Shown: one piece after another, positions 35,368 through 44,338 of the stretch
Layout: each line of letters opens with the position of its first letter
How positions within the stretch are numbered: position 1 is the stretch's first letter
From: Tepidibacter aestuarii
GTDB lineage: Bacteria; Bacillota; Clostridia; Peptostreptococcales; Peptostreptococcaceae
NCBI RefSeq assembly: GCF_934924865.1
Contig: NZ_OW235315.1
Span: 3,564,321-3,628,320, forward strand
Length of the DNA: 64,000 nt
Direction: 5' to 3'
Notes under the pieces: model-generated
The model's input: the letters and a program-made list of their open reading frames with translations, nothing else
What the model was told of the DNA's origin: nothing
Database searches by the model: none
Made by a program: the position numbers and the translations under genes

Positions 35368-36057
35368 ATGAAGTACGAGATTATAATATTTGATGCAGAT
35401 GAGACTTTATTTGATTTTAAGAAATCTGAGAGAGAGGCTCTTAAAAATACTATACTAGAATTTGATATAGAATATGATGAAAATCATCATTTAAAAGTAT
35501 ATAAGGAAATAAATACGGCTATATGGAAAGAGCTTGAGGATGGACTTATTACTCAGAAAAAATTAAAAGCTGAAAGGTTTAAAAGACTATCAGATAAATT
35601 AAAAGTTGAATTTAATGAATTTGAATTTGCTAAATCATATATGAAACATTTATCTTTTGGATCATTTTTATATGATGATAGCATAGACCTTGTAGAAAGT
35701 CTGAATAAAGATTATAGACTTACTATAATAACCAACGGTCTTAAAGATGTCCAAGATAATAGAATAAGGAAATCTATTATAGCAAAATACTTTGAGGATA
35801 TAGTAGTATCAGAGGAGGTTGAGGTATCAAAGCCTGATCCGAAAATATTTGAACATGCTTTAAACAATATAAAGCATACTGATAAGAGCAAGGTTTTAAT
35901 AGTAGGAGATAGTTTAACATCTGATATACAAGGAGGAATAAATTTCGGTATAGATACATGTTGGTTTAATCCTAATAAGGTTATAAATAAAACTAAAATA
36001 AAACCTACTTATGAGATTTCTAATTTAATAGAGCTTAAGGATATACTTGAACAATAG
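35368..36057 (+). CDS. yjjG: HAD hydrolase, YjjG-like pyrimidine nucleotidase
   Basis: The 229-residue protein is a haloacid-dehalogenase hydrolase of the YjjG group. It has motif I IIFDADETLFDFKKSE (nucleophile Asp near residue 9), motif II LTIITNGLKDVQ, motif III KPDPKIFEHA and motif IV VLIVGDSLTSDIQGG. YjjG enzymes dephosphorylate non-canonical or damaged pyrimidine monophosphates. The helical cap (about 17-85) is of the usual length. AGGAGG precedes the ATG. Monocistronic with a terminator behind. Confidence 0.92.
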   Translation: MKYEIIIFDADETLFDFKKSEREALKNTILEFDIEYDENHHLKVYKEINTAIWKELEDGLITQKKLKAERFKRLSDKLKVEFNEFEFAKSYMKHLSFGSFLYDDSIDLVESLNKDYRLTIITNGLKDVQDNRIRKSIIAKYFEDIVVSEEVEVSKPDPKIFEHALNNIKHTDKSKVLIVGDSLTSDIQGGINFGIDTCWFNPNKVINKTKIKPTYEISNLIELKDILEQ

Positions 36058-36089
36058 ATACTAATTCGTATTTAGTAGTAGATTTCATA

Positions 36090-36127
36090 AAATAAGGCTA
36101 TTGGAATTTTCCAATAGCCTTATTTTA
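36090..36127. terminator. terminator between yjjG and hsp20
   Basis: AAATAAGGCTATTGG and CCAATAGCCTTATTT form a 15-bp stem with a 6-base loop between convergent genes. Confidence 0.92.
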
Positions 36128-36158
36128 TATATTTATATAAATAAATTAAAACATACTC

Positions 36159-36605
36159 TTACTCAATTTCTATTTTATATCTATTTTCAATAATTTCTGT
36201 TTTGGGGGCGGTAATTTTAAGAATACCATTTTCAAGTTTTGCAGTTATACTATCTCTTTTAACATCTTTTAAATAGACAGATCTTCTCATCTCACTTGAT
36301 CTTCTTTCTTTGTGAATATAGTTACCTTTTTCTTCGTTGATTTGTTCATCTTTTTGAACAGATATTAATAGTCTATTGTCATTATAATCTACATTTATTT
36401 CTTCTTTTTTTAATCCAGGAACTTCAGCTTCAATCAAATATTCTTTACTAGTTTCCTTGACATCCATTTTAAATGTATCATCTTGAAGATTTCTTACTGG
36501 AAAATAAGCATCATTAAAAAAGTCATCAATTATGTTATAGAAATCAACAAAATTACCATTTCTTTTTTGAACAGAATTACGATTAAAAGGTGTTAATCCA
36601 AACAT
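36159..36605 (-). CDS. Hsp20/alpha-crystallin small heat-shock protein
   Basis: The 148-residue protein has an alpha-crystallin domain (about 40-140) with FKMDVKETSKEYLIEAEVPG, a RSVYL strand and the family ELENGILKI-type motif (AKLENGILKITAPK). It holds unfolding proteins in the cytoplasm. The ATG at 36605 follows AAAGGAGG, and 13 upstream codons run through the CIRCE region and are not translated. A CIRCE element upstream predicts control by HrcA. Confidence 0.96.
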   Translation of the reverse strand: MFGLTPFNRNSVQKRNGNFVDFYNIIDDFFNDAYFPVRNLQDDTFKMDVKETSKEYLIEAEVPGLKKEEINVDYNDNRLLISVQKDEQINEEKGNYIHKERRSSEMRRSVYLKDVKRDSITAKLENGILKITAPKTEIIENRYKIEIE

Positions 36606-36637
36606 ATTAATTCCTCCTTTAAATTCAATTTTATTTG

Positions 36638-36664
36638 CTAGCACTCTGATTAAGTGAGTGCTAA
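36638..36664 (-). promoter_or_regulatory. CIRCE element (HrcA operator)
   Basis: TAGCACTC-N9-GAGTGCTA fits the CIRCE consensus TTAGCACTC-N9-GAGTGCTAA with one outer mismatch. It is located about 33 bp before the hsp20 start. Confidence 0.95.
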
Positions 36665-36930
36665 TTTAACTATATTATAAAAATACCAAATTAATTTGTC
36701 AAGAGGAAATAAAAAATTATAATAATAAATAAAAATAATTTAATTAATATAAAGTGGTTTATTTGTATTTTATACTTATCTTGTATATATTATTTTATAT
36801 CCATATAATATAATTAAAAAAGCATGTACTTTTTAGGTATATACTATCTAAAATGGTAGTTATGAGGTAATCATGCCAATATTAGATACGATGCACAAAT
36901 GGGTAAGAGAAAATGAATAGGAGTGAAAAT
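36665..36930. other. intergenic region with a 15-codon open frame
   Basis: AT-rich DNA. At 36873-36920 a short frame (MPILDTMHKWVRENE) follows GAGGTAATC and ends just before the Nudix start. It could be a leader peptide or a gene tail. I do not recognise it. Confidence 0.3.
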
Positions 36931-37374
36931 ATGAACAAATATCCAGAACCTACTGTTGGCGCTGTGATTTTCAATCCAGAGGGAAAAATCCTTCTTTGCA
37001 AATCAAATAAATGGAATGACCAGTATGTGATACCTGGTGGACATATTGAACTAGGTGAGAAAATGGAAGATGCTTTAAAAAGAGAAATATTAGAAGAAAC
37101 TGGACTACATATATATGATATTAAACTAATTAGTTTGAAAGAAAGTGTATATAGTGATACATTCCATGAGAAAAAACATTTCATATTCATTGATTATCAA
37201 TGCAAAACAGACTCAATCAATGTCCAGTTAAATGATGAGGCAGATGCTTATGAATGGGTAGATTTAGAAGAAATTGAGAATTATGATTTAGGTGGATTTG
37301 TAAAGGAGTTATTGCTTAAATTGAAGAATAAGAAACAAGCAATAAATAATGTAGACATATTTTATAATTATTAA
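36931..37374 (+). CDS. Nudix hydrolase
   Basis: The 147-residue protein has the complete Nudix box at about residues 34-56 (starts GGHIELGEK, continues REILEETG), with the Glu residues that bind magnesium. It opens with PEPTVGAVIFNPEGKILLC, a MutT/ADP-ribose pyrophosphatase-like start. It cleaves nucleoside diphosphates linked to X. The true X is unknown. The ATG at 36931 follows TAGGAG, and six codons upstream are less likely. Confidence 0.92.
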   Translation: MNKYPEPTVGAVIFNPEGKILLCKSNKWNDQYVIPGGHIELGEKMEDALKREILEETGLHIYDIKLISLKESVYSDTFHEKKHFIFIDYQCKTDSINVQLNDEADAYEWVDLEEIENYDLGGFVKELLLKLKNKKQAINNVDIFYNY

Positions 37375-37436
37375 GTGATGACAAAGAAATCAAAATAAAT
37401 GGATCTTGAGAAAAATATGAGAACAGGAGGAGGACT

Positions 37437-38171
37437 ATGGAATCAAATAGTTTATTATGCGAAACAAGGACTTATACACAAATATCTTATACACATAATC
37501 ATTTGTATGCTCAGTTGATACTGCCACTACAGGGCAGTTTATCTATAAAAACAGATAATCATGAACTAAACTTAGATGAAAAACATTTGTTTTTTCTTCC
37601 ACCTAAATGTTCTCATTCGTTCCACTCTGATAATATAAATAAGTTTTTAGTACTTGATATTCCAAGAAAAATCAACCTAGCTCCATCAAGAGATATATTT
37701 AAACATGAACTGCATCAGGTTATTGATGATAGATGGAAAGCTATAAGATATCTTTTGCAAGAAGAAACACAAAGGTCAAACAAAAGAGGTTTAGGAGATT
37801 TAGTAAACTATGCATGTAGTTTTCTAACAGAGGAATTAAAACCAATTTCTATACAGTATATCCATAAAAATCTTGAGAAACCTATATCACTTCAAGAATT
37901 GGCAGCAATTGAAAATTTTAATATATCTTACTATATTGAATGGTTCAACAAAAAAACTGGTATGACACCAAATGCATATATTCAAAAACTAAGACTAGAA
38001 AAAGCTAAAGAATATTTAGTGGGTACAGAATTAAGTTTACTTATGATTTCGCAACTTGTTGGATATGAGCAACAGTCATCACTCACGAGATTATTTAAAA
38101 ATCATGAATCTATATCACCAAGTGATTATCGAAAAATATACCGAGAAATGGGTAAAATATCCCCAGTTTAA
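37437..38171 (+). CDS. AraC-family transcriptional regulator
   Basis: The 244-residue protein has an N-terminal cupin (about 10-85, with THNHLYAQLILPLQGSLSIK and FLPPKCSHSFHSD) and a C-terminal AraC double helix-turn-helix (about 138-238, with SLQELAAIENFNISYYIEWF and SLTRLFKNHESISPSDYRK). GGAGGAC precedes the ATG. It lies 95 bp before an EamA transporter in the same direction and probably controls it. Ligand unknown. Confidence 0.93.
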   Translation: MESNSLLCETRTYTQISYTHNHLYAQLILPLQGSLSIKTDNHELNLDEKHLFFLPPKCSHSFHSDNINKFLVLDIPRKINLAPSRDIFKHELHQVIDDRWKAIRYLLQEETQRSNKRGLGDLVNYACSFLTEELKPISIQYIHKNLEKPISLQELAAIENFNISYYIEWFNKKTGMTPNAYIQKLRLEKAKEYLVGTELSLLMISQLVGYEQQSSLTRLFKNHESISPSDYRKIYREMGKISPV

Positions 38172-38265
38172 GAAAAGAATTTTATTCCTATATATTTTAT
38201 TATAATTATAAGAACTTATATTTCAAAGTTTGTAATCTATGTAAATATTTTAGGAGGAGAAAGTT

Positions 38266-39150
38266 ATGAAACAGTCTAATATAACAGGACAGTTATTAGT
38301 ACTAATGGCAGCGATATTATGGGGAACAACAGGTTCTGCACAGGCTTTTGCTCCAGAAAATGCGAACCCAATTGTAATTGGTGCAATTCGTATGGCAATA
38401 GGTGGAACCGTTTTGTTTTTTATGGCAATAATAAAGGGTTCATTTAAAACTAAACTAGAACTAAATAAAAAATTACTACTAATGGCATCTATATGTATGG
38501 CTTTTTATCAACCACTTTTCTTTTCTGGGGTATCAAGAACAGGTGTTGCACTTGGTACTGTTTTAGCAATAGGAAGTGCACCTGTTTTCTCAGGTATTAT
38601 TGAATATTTTATGGGGAAGAATCTTAGTAGAAGATGGATTATAGCCACCATAGTATCTATTGTTGGATGCGTTTTGCTTTTTAGTGGGCAAGATTCTATG
38701 AATATGAATATATTTGGTTCAATTTTATCATTAGGCGCGGGGTTATCGTATGCAGTATATGTAAGGGTATCTCAAAAATTATTTCTAGATTCACCGAGAG
38801 ATTCAGTTAATGGATTGGTATTTTTGATAAGTGCAGCTATGTTATCGCCAATTTTATTTATGAATGACTTAAGTTGGGCAGTAACAACACGTGGAATTAT
38901 GGTAACACTACATTTGGGAATAGTGACAACAGCTTTAGCGTATACCCTATTTGCATATGGGCTTATTAATATATCAACTCCTGAAGCGGTTACCTTAACA
39001 CTAGCAGAACCACTTACAGCAGCTATACTTGGAGTTGTGGTTTTTAATGAAAAACTAACAGTTATTTCTATAATAGGTGTTTTACTTTTATTCTGTGGAC
39101 TAATTGTAAATTCTTATTCTGAAAAGATAAATGATGAAAATAAAGAATAA
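38266..39150 (+). CDS. EamA-family (DMT superfamily) transporter
   Basis: The 294-residue membrane protein has ten helices in two EamA repeats: LLVLMAAILWGTTGSAQAF, GVALGTVLAIGSAPVFSG, ALAYTLFAYGLINIS, TLTLAEPLTAAILGVVVF. It is likely an exporter of an amino acid or small metabolite. Grouping with an AraC regulator and a CsaA gene (26 bp downstream) suggests a small operon. AGGAGG precedes the ATG. Confidence 0.92.
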   Translation: MKQSNITGQLLVLMAAILWGTTGSAQAFAPENANPIVIGAIRMAIGGTVLFFMAIIKGSFKTKLELNKKLLLMASICMAFYQPLFFSGVSRTGVALGTVLAIGSAPVFSGIIEYFMGKNLSRRWIIATIVSIVGCVLLFSGQDSMNMNIFGSILSLGAGLSYAVYVRVSQKLFLDSPRDSVNGLVFLISAAMLSPILFMNDLSWAVTTRGIMVTLHLGIVTTALAYTLFAYGLINISTPEAVTLTLAEPLTAAILGVVVFNEKLTVISIIGVLLLFCGLIVNSYSEKINDENKE

Positions 39151-39176
39151 GAAAATTGTTGAAGGAGGATATTATT

Positions 39177-39506
39177 ATGGTTACTTTTGAAAATTTTATA
39201 AAATTGGACATTAGAGTTGGCGAAATTACAGAAGTAGAGTTTTTCGAAAAAGCAAAGAAACCGGCTTATAAATTATGGGTTGACTTTGGTAATGAAATTG
39301 GAATAAAGAAATCAAGTGCTCAAATTACTGAATGCTACAAAAAAGAAGAACTCATAGGCAAGCAAGTATTAGGAGTGGTAAACTTTCCACCAAGACAAAT
39401 TGCTGATTTTATGTCGGAGGTATTAGTATTAGGAGTTTATGGTACACAAGGAGTGGTATTAATTCAACCAGAACAGCCTGTTAAAAATGGTGATAGATTA
39501 GGTTAA
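39177..39506 (+). CDS. csaA: CsaA-like tRNA-binding-domain protein
   Basis: The 109-residue single OB-fold protein starts MVTFENFIKLDIRVGEITEV and has KKPAYKLWVDFG, QITECYKKEELIGKQVLGVV and NFPPRQIADFMSEVLVLG, all typical of CsaA. CsaA binds tRNA-like or unfolded substrates and has been called a secretion-linked chaperone. The ATG at 39177 follows GAAGGAGGA, and the longer frame has no support. Its link to the EamA gene is positional. Confidence 0.93.
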   Translation: MVTFENFIKLDIRVGEITEVEFFEKAKKPAYKLWVDFGNEIGIKKSSAQITECYKKEELIGKQVLGVVNFPPRQIADFMSEVLVLGVYGTQGVVLIQPEQPVKNGDRLG

Positions 39507-39549
39507 TTCATAATTTTTATATATTACTAGTATAATTACTTTAGAAGAA

Positions 39550-39586
39550 TAAATAAACCCACGATTTTTTTAATCGTGGGTTTATT
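39550..39586. terminator. bidirectional terminator
   Basis: AATAAACCCACGATT pairs with AATCGTGGGTTTATT between the convergent csaA and brnQ genes. Confidence 0.92.
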
Positions 39587-39601
39587 AATAAATTAAAGCT
39601 A

Positions 39602-40903
39602 TTAACAGACTTTTTTAGCTTTTTCAGGATATTTAGACTTAAGAATAAATGTACTTATAAATCCTCCTATTAGAGCTGGTAAAATCCATCCAAATCCAAG
39701 TGATGCAAAAGGCATTTTAGAAGCTAAAGTATTTAAAAGACCTAGCTTTATATTCAATACACCGAGACCATCGTTAAGACTTATTAAAAATGAACCTAGA
39801 ACTGCCCCAGGATAAGAAGATGGAGGCATGAACTCATCTATAGAAGCCATTATTATAAGTACTATAGCAACTGGATATACAGTTACCAAAAGTGGAACGG
39901 CTATAGAAACTATTGAGTCAACTCCAATACATGCGAAAACTCCACTAAATAAAGTTGTTATTATTACTACCATACTATAGCTTAATTTACCGTTAGTAAG
40001 GTTACTAAAGAAATTTCCTACTGTAGCAGTAAGGCCTATTGATGTAGTAAGACAAGCAAGGGTAACAACTATACCAAGAGCTATCTTACCAAAGCTTCCT
40101 AAAAGATCATCTGTAATACTCATAAGCAGCTGAGCCATAGGAATATCAGCAGGGAAAAGTCCACTAGAAGATGCACCTAGATAGATAAGACCACCATAGA
40201 CAACAGCAAGTCCTAAAGCTGCTACTATACCAGCTTTTATAGTAATACTAACTTGATCTTTTACATTTGTATATCCTTTATCTTTTATTGAATTAAGAAT
40301 TACTATACCAAAGACTAAAGATGCTAAAGCGTCCATTGTTTGATATCCATCTGTAAAACCCTTAGAAATAGCGCTTCCTTCCATAGCTACAGAAGGAGTA
40401 CCGAGTGGCGATATAATTCCCTTCCCTATTATCAAAACGATCATTAAAAGAAGAGCAGGAGTAAGAATTTTAGCTATCTTGTCTATCATCTTAGATGGTT
40501 TTATAATAAAATAAAGAGTAAGAGCAAAAAATACTGCAGATACTAAAACAACATTAACATTAGGAAAAATAGGTTTAATTCCCATTTCATAAGTAGTAGC
40601 ACCAGTTCTAGGAATCGCTAGAAGAGGTCCTATGGATAAAATTATTATAGAAGCAAAAACTTTACTAAATAATTTACCGACTTTATTTCCTATATCGTCC
40701 ACAGATCCCCCTGCCTTAGCTCCTGCAATAATGCCTAGAAGAGGCATTCCTATTGCAGTTATAAAAAAGCCAACTGCACAAATAACCCAACTTTTTCCCG
40801 ATGCAAGCCCTAAAGCTGGAGGAAAGAGTAAATTACCAGCACCAAAGAACATGGCAAATAGAGCTAAGCCAAGAACTATAAAATCATTGTTTTTCTTTTC
40901 CAT
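39602..40903 (-). CDS. brnQ: branched-chain amino acid:cation symporter BrnQ
   Basis: The 433-residue membrane protein has about twelve helices. It starts with the family block DFIVLGLALFAMFFGAGNL, then FPPALG, and has GFFITAIGMPLLGI and GYQTMDALASLVFG. The family imports Leu, Ile and Val with Na+ or H+. AAGGAGG precedes the ATG. A consensus promoter about 200 bp upstream and a palindrome in the leader suggest regulation. Confidence 0.95.
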   Translation of the reverse strand: MEKKNNDFIVLGLALFAMFFGAGNLLFPPALGLASGKSWVICAVGFFITAIGMPLLGIIAGAKAGGSVDDIGNKVGKLFSKVFASIIILSIGPLLAIPRTGATTYEMGIKPIFPNVNVVLVSAVFFALTLYFIIKPSKMIDKIAKILTPALLLMIVLIIGKGIISPLGTPSVAMEGSAISKGFTDGYQTMDALASLVFGIVILNSIKDKGYTNVKDQVSITIKAGIVAALGLAVVYGGLIYLGASSSGLFPADIPMAQLLMSITDDLLGSFGKIALGIVVTLACLTTSIGLTATVGNFFSNLTNGKLSYSMVVIITTLFSGVFACIGVDSIVSIAVPLLVTVYPVAIVLIIMASIDEFMPPSSYPGAVLGSFLISLNDGLGVLNIKLGLLNTLASKMPFASLGFGWILPALIGGFISTFILKSKYPEKAKKVC

Positions 40904-40961
40904 TATGAGTCCTCCTTAATAAATTAGATTTAAAAAATTTAAAATAAAAAATATAATTGAA

Positions 40962-40977
40962 TATTGTGTACACAATA
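40962..40977. promoter_or_regulatory. palindromic operator in the brnQ leader
   Basis: TATTGTGTACACAATA is a perfect 16-bp palindrome between the promoter and the brnQ start. The core TTGTGTACACAA resembles GntR-type sites. No regulator is adjacent. Confidence 0.6.
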
Positions 40978-41102
40978 CAAGTATATAAGAACATAAAAAA
41001 TATAATTACTCTACAAGAAAATTTTATAAAATGAAAATACATATTAATAACAAAATATTTAAATAAGAATAAATATTTTTAATTTTCAAGTAATTAACAA
41101 GT

Positions 41103-41131
41103 ATTATAATGTGACGAAATTTCAATGTCAA
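41103..41131 (-). promoter_or_regulatory. consensus sigma-A promoter of brnQ
   Basis: On the minus strand TTGACA, 17 bp, TATAAT: both hexamers are perfect. The start point would lie near 41096, leaving a leader of nearly 200 bases. Confidence 0.85.
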
Positions 41132-41512
41132 CAGCTTTTTTTTAGCATTAGAATACAGTAAAGAAATAAAATAAATTGAAAATTATAAAAAATAAAAATA
41201 AATAAAAAAAAACTTCAATTGTAAAAAAAGAGTAAACAATTCAAGAAACAAGAAAATGTTTTCTTCAAGGGTTTGTTAGATGTTGAATATAGATATTCTA
41301 TAGAAAGGGTTACGCTATTGATTTAATGATTTGTATAAGAAACATGATATGTATTTATTAAATTAGATTTATATGAATAAAAAACTTTTTAAAATCAATG
41401 TTTTACCTTCTTATAAATAGGTATGTCTATTAAATATACACAATTATATGATAAACTATTTTTAAACTTAGATTAAAGTAATAGGGGTTTTAGATTGAGG
41501 GGAGGAGTAAAA

Positions 41513-41920
41513 ATGAATATAAAGTACGTTGTTATTATTCAGTGTGATATTGCACATAGAAGATGTAGTGGTTTTGCTTGTACAAATGCTTTTTATAATA
41601 AATAAGGATTGTTTGAGAATCATGAGGAGAATACAAGATATATTTCTTTTACTTGTGGTGGTTGCTGTGGAAAAGGGGTAACAGCAAAGTTAGAACATTT
41701 TTCTAAAAAGACTAGAAAAGCTAATATAAGTAAAGATGATGTTGCTGTTCATTTATCTTCGTGTATGGTAACTGATAATCATCATTATGATAGATGTCCT
41801 CATGTTGAGTATATTAAGAGTATTGTTCTAAAAAAAGGATATAAAAATATAATAGAAGGCTCTTATTTAAGTAAAAATTCAGAAAAGAAAAGAGAGCAAG
41901 GAGTATATACTTCTTATTAA
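41513..41920 (+). pseudogene. CGGC-domain protein gene interrupted by an in-frame TAA
   Basis: A strong ribosome site precedes an ATG opening with MNIKYVVIIQCDIAHRRCSG. After FACTNAFYNK comes TAA (41603-41605), and the same frame continues GLFENHEENTRYISFTCGGCCGKG to a normal end at 41920. Total length (135 codons plus stop) and sequence fit the CGGC metal-binding family (Cys-rich, function unknown), so a single base change probably made the stop. The rest shows no decay. A restart at the TTG at 41609 is possible but it lacks a clear ribosome site. Confidence 0.8.
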
Positions 41921-41961
41921 AAAATCATAATATATTATGATTTTGAAAGGAGAGATAGACA

Positions 41962-43170
41962 TTGAGTAAATTTGTTCATATTGTTTTTGGAGATTCGGCT
42001 GAAGGAACATTAAAATATTTTTTTGAAAATAATGAAAATAAATTTAATGGAGAGGTAATAAATTTTAGAGAAGATTATTCAATTGGACCAATATATGAAA
42101 TTGATACGGAAAAAGGACTTAGGAAAAGGATTGAATGGGTTGAAAAAATACTAAAAAAGGTTTGTGAAGACGATTACTTTGAAGATATTAAAAAAGAATT
42201 TATTAATACATATAAAACTATAAAAAATATTGACAAAGATTCAAAAATTGTAATATGGTATGGAGAAAATATTGATAATCAAGTAGGACTTAGACATTTA
42301 AATGCATTATTAAGAAATAAAGAATTATATGAGATTAATGTTTCTGAATCATATATAGAGGATTATAATTACAGTAAATATAGACCAAGAGCTTTAGGAG
42401 AGTGCGCTCCTGAACAAATAGGGCATTTAATTTCGACAGTGAAAAAATTAGAAAAAGAAAAATGTAATTGTCTAATAGATGATTGGAATGTTCTTAGGAA
42501 ATCTAAAGAAAATTTGAGAATTTTAAAAGATAATAAAATAATTGGAGTAGATGAAAGTTATTATGATAAGGATATATTATCAAACTGCACTTTCAATTTT
42601 AAAAAAGCAGCTAGAGTTATTGGAGCTACAATGGGAAAATCAGATCAGCTTGTTGGGGATGCTTATATTGATTATAGAGTCAGAATATTAATTGAAAGCG
42701 GAAAAGTCGAATATCGAGGAAAGCTTGAAACTATGAGAGACTTTGAAGTAAGAGTATCTGGCAATGTAAATGAGTTTTTTAAAAAGCTATTTAAAAAGAG
42801 CTGTCAAGTAGATGAAGAGGGTTTTTATCATTACTTATTAGAAGATAAAGAAAATAATTTAATGGTTGATACAACATATATAACTGATTGGAATAAAATC
42901 GATTTATCAAATAAATTAATATTAGATTATAATAAAAACAATATGTTTTCTCTAATTTGGTTTAAAGAAGGTAGGGACTTAATTAGTATTAATGATACTT
43001 TAATAGATAATATTGAACATAAAATAGAAGTGTATGAAGATGAAAATGGTGAAGAGGTAAAAACAGAAGCTATAATAATTTTTTTAGAAAATGTAATAGA
43101 TAAATATTTAGAAATTCAAATTAAACCTTATATTAGAATCGTTTTTAAAAACCTAGATACAATGTATTAA
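41962..43170 (+). CDS. DUF1835/DUF3658-like protein
   Basis: The 402-residue soluble protein has an N-terminal DUF1835 segment (FVHIVFGDSAEGTLKYFF, INFREDYSIGPI, VIWYGENIDNQVGLRHLN) and a middle DUF3658-like segment (GKSDQLVGDAYIDYRVRIL, GKVEYRGKLETMRDFEV). About 100 extra C-terminal residues lack recognised motifs. The start is TTG with AAAGGAGAG. The family function is unknown. A terminator follows. Confidence 0.8.
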   Translation: MSKFVHIVFGDSAEGTLKYFFENNENKFNGEVINFREDYSIGPIYEIDTEKGLRKRIEWVEKILKKVCEDDYFEDIKKEFINTYKTIKNIDKDSKIVIWYGENIDNQVGLRHLNALLRNKELYEINVSESYIEDYNYSKYRPRALGECAPEQIGHLISTVKKLEKEKCNCLIDDWNVLRKSKENLRILKDNKIIGVDESYYDKDILSNCTFNFKKAARVIGATMGKSDQLVGDAYIDYRVRILIESGKVEYRGKLETMRDFEVRVSGNVNEFFKKLFKKSCQVDEEGFYHYLLEDKENNLMVDTTYITDWNKIDLSNKLILDYNKNNMFSLIWFKEGRDLISINDTLIDNIEHKIEVYEDENGEEVKTEAIIIFLENVIDKYLEIQIKPYIRIVFKNLDTMY

Positions 43171-43182
43171 TAAACAAAATGA

Positions 43183-43217
43183 AAATATCCCTAAGATTAA
43201 TAATCTTAGGGATATTT
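43183..43217 (+). terminator. terminator after the DUF1835 gene
   Basis: AAATATCCCTAAGATT pairs with AATCTTAGGGATATTT with almost no loop. Confidence 0.85.
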
Positions 43218-43391
43218 GTGCTAGAGGGTATAAAAAACTGTTCTTATAAGAAGATGTTTAAATATAATAAGTTATATTACATATTTGTAAAAATAATGTA
43301 AATAGTGTAGATTATTGAGTTGTAATAAGGGATGATATATAATTATGTAAAGTGAAATTATATATTAATTATGTTTAAAAAGGATGATATT

Positions 43392-44069
43392 ATGTTATCA
43401 AATGAGATGGCTGATTTAATTAAACAGCGTGAGAGAAAAGGGAAAAAGAAGAAAAGTCAGATTCCTTATGGTGTTATATTGATTGTAATTGCACTAATAT
43501 TGTTTGTTATGCTTTTACAAAATCAATATACGTATGCTTTATGCTGGATTTTGGGAATTGGAATCGGGATTGTTTTAAGATATTCTAGATTTTGTTTTTC
43601 AGCAGCATTTAGAGATCCTTTTCTTGTAGGGAATACAAAATTACTAAGATCAATGCTGGTTGCAATGATGATAAGTACTATTGGATTTGCTATTATTCAA
43701 TATGGTTATATTAAGGATAATCCTATCAATTATGATTTTATTCCAGGGGCTATAACTTCAGTAGGGGCCCACGTCATGATTGGTGCTTTTATATTTGGTA
43801 TTGGAATGATAATTGCAGGTGGATGTGGATCGGGAGTATTGATGAGAATAGGTGAAGGGCATGCTTTACAGTGGGTTGTTCTTATTGGTTTTTTGATTGG
43901 AACTGTTCTTGGAGCGAAGGATTATTCGTTTTGGTATAATAATATAATTAAAAAATCAAAGACTATTTACTTCTTTGAATATCTAGATTTTAAAATTATT
44001 GTACTAGTTCAAATAGTAGTATTATTAAGCTTGCATAGATTAGCAGCATGGTACGAAAATAGACGTTAA
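43392..44069 (+). CDS. YeeE/YedE-like sulfur transporter, N-terminal half (split)
   Basis: The 225-residue membrane protein has about six helices (from residue 28) and the first-half YeeE/YedE motifs: RYSRFCFSAAFRDPF (with Cys) and IIAGGCGSGVL (with Cys). YeeE family members pass thiosulfate or other sulfur species through conserved Cys. The ATG at 43392 follows AAAAAGGA; the preceding seven codons are unlikely. The N-terminal 25 residues are highly basic. It is the first gene of YeeE-N, TusA, YeeE-C, so the two halves probably assemble. Confidence 0.88.
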   Translation: MLSNEMADLIKQRERKGKKKKSQIPYGVILIVIALILFVMLLQNQYTYALCWILGIGIGIVLRYSRFCFSAAFRDPFLVGNTKLLRSMLVAMMISTIGFAIIQYGYIKDNPINYDFIPGAITSVGAHVMIGAFIFGIGMIIAGGCGSGVLMRIGEGHALQWVVLIGFLIGTVLGAKDYSFWYNNIIKKSKTIYFFEYLDFKIIVLVQIVVLLSLHRLAAWYENRR

Positions 44070-44095
44070 AAAGATATATAAATGGGGGAGAAGTT

Positions 44096-44329
44096 ATGGC
44101 AGTAAGAGAAATAGATTGTTTATTTGAGGTATGCCCTATTCCTATACTCAAGGCGATGAAGGAATTGAAAACAATGAATCCTGGGGATATTTTGGTAATA
44201 CATTCTGACCATAGTTGTGTTGGAATTAGTGTTCAGGAATGGGCAGAAAAGAATAATTATCCTGTACAAGTTGTTGAAGTAGAGGACGGAGAGTGGGAAG
44301 TATATATTGAGAAGACAAAAGAAAAGTAG
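44096..44329 (+). CDS. tusA: TusA-family sulfurtransferase
   Basis: The 77-residue protein has the TusA signature CPIPILKAMKEL with the persulfide-carrying Cys13 and the CPxP motif, and the typical DHSCVGISVQEWAEKNNY in the second half. TusA proteins relay sulfane sulfur in the cytoplasm. It sits between the two YeeE halves (26 and 9 bp gaps), which suggests direct hand-over from the transporter. GGGGGAG precedes the ATG. Confidence 0.95.
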   Translation: MAVREIDCLFEVCPIPILKAMKELKTMNPGDILVIHSDHSCVGISVQEWAEKNNYPVQVVEVEDGEWEVYIEKTKEK

Positions 44330-44338
44330 AGGAGGTAT

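Larger units (their letters stand above)
40904..41512. other. long leader and intergenic region between brnQ and the CGGC gene
   Basis: It contains the brnQ promoter and palindrome listed separately. The remainder (41132-41500) is AT-rich with no gene. GGGGAGGAG at its right end is the ribosome site of the CGGC frame. Confidence 0.5.

Noticed and set aside
41603..41605. Selenocysteine or programmed recoding in the CGGC gene
   Set aside because: The stop is TAA, not TGA, and no recoding structure is evident. A nonsense mutation is simpler.
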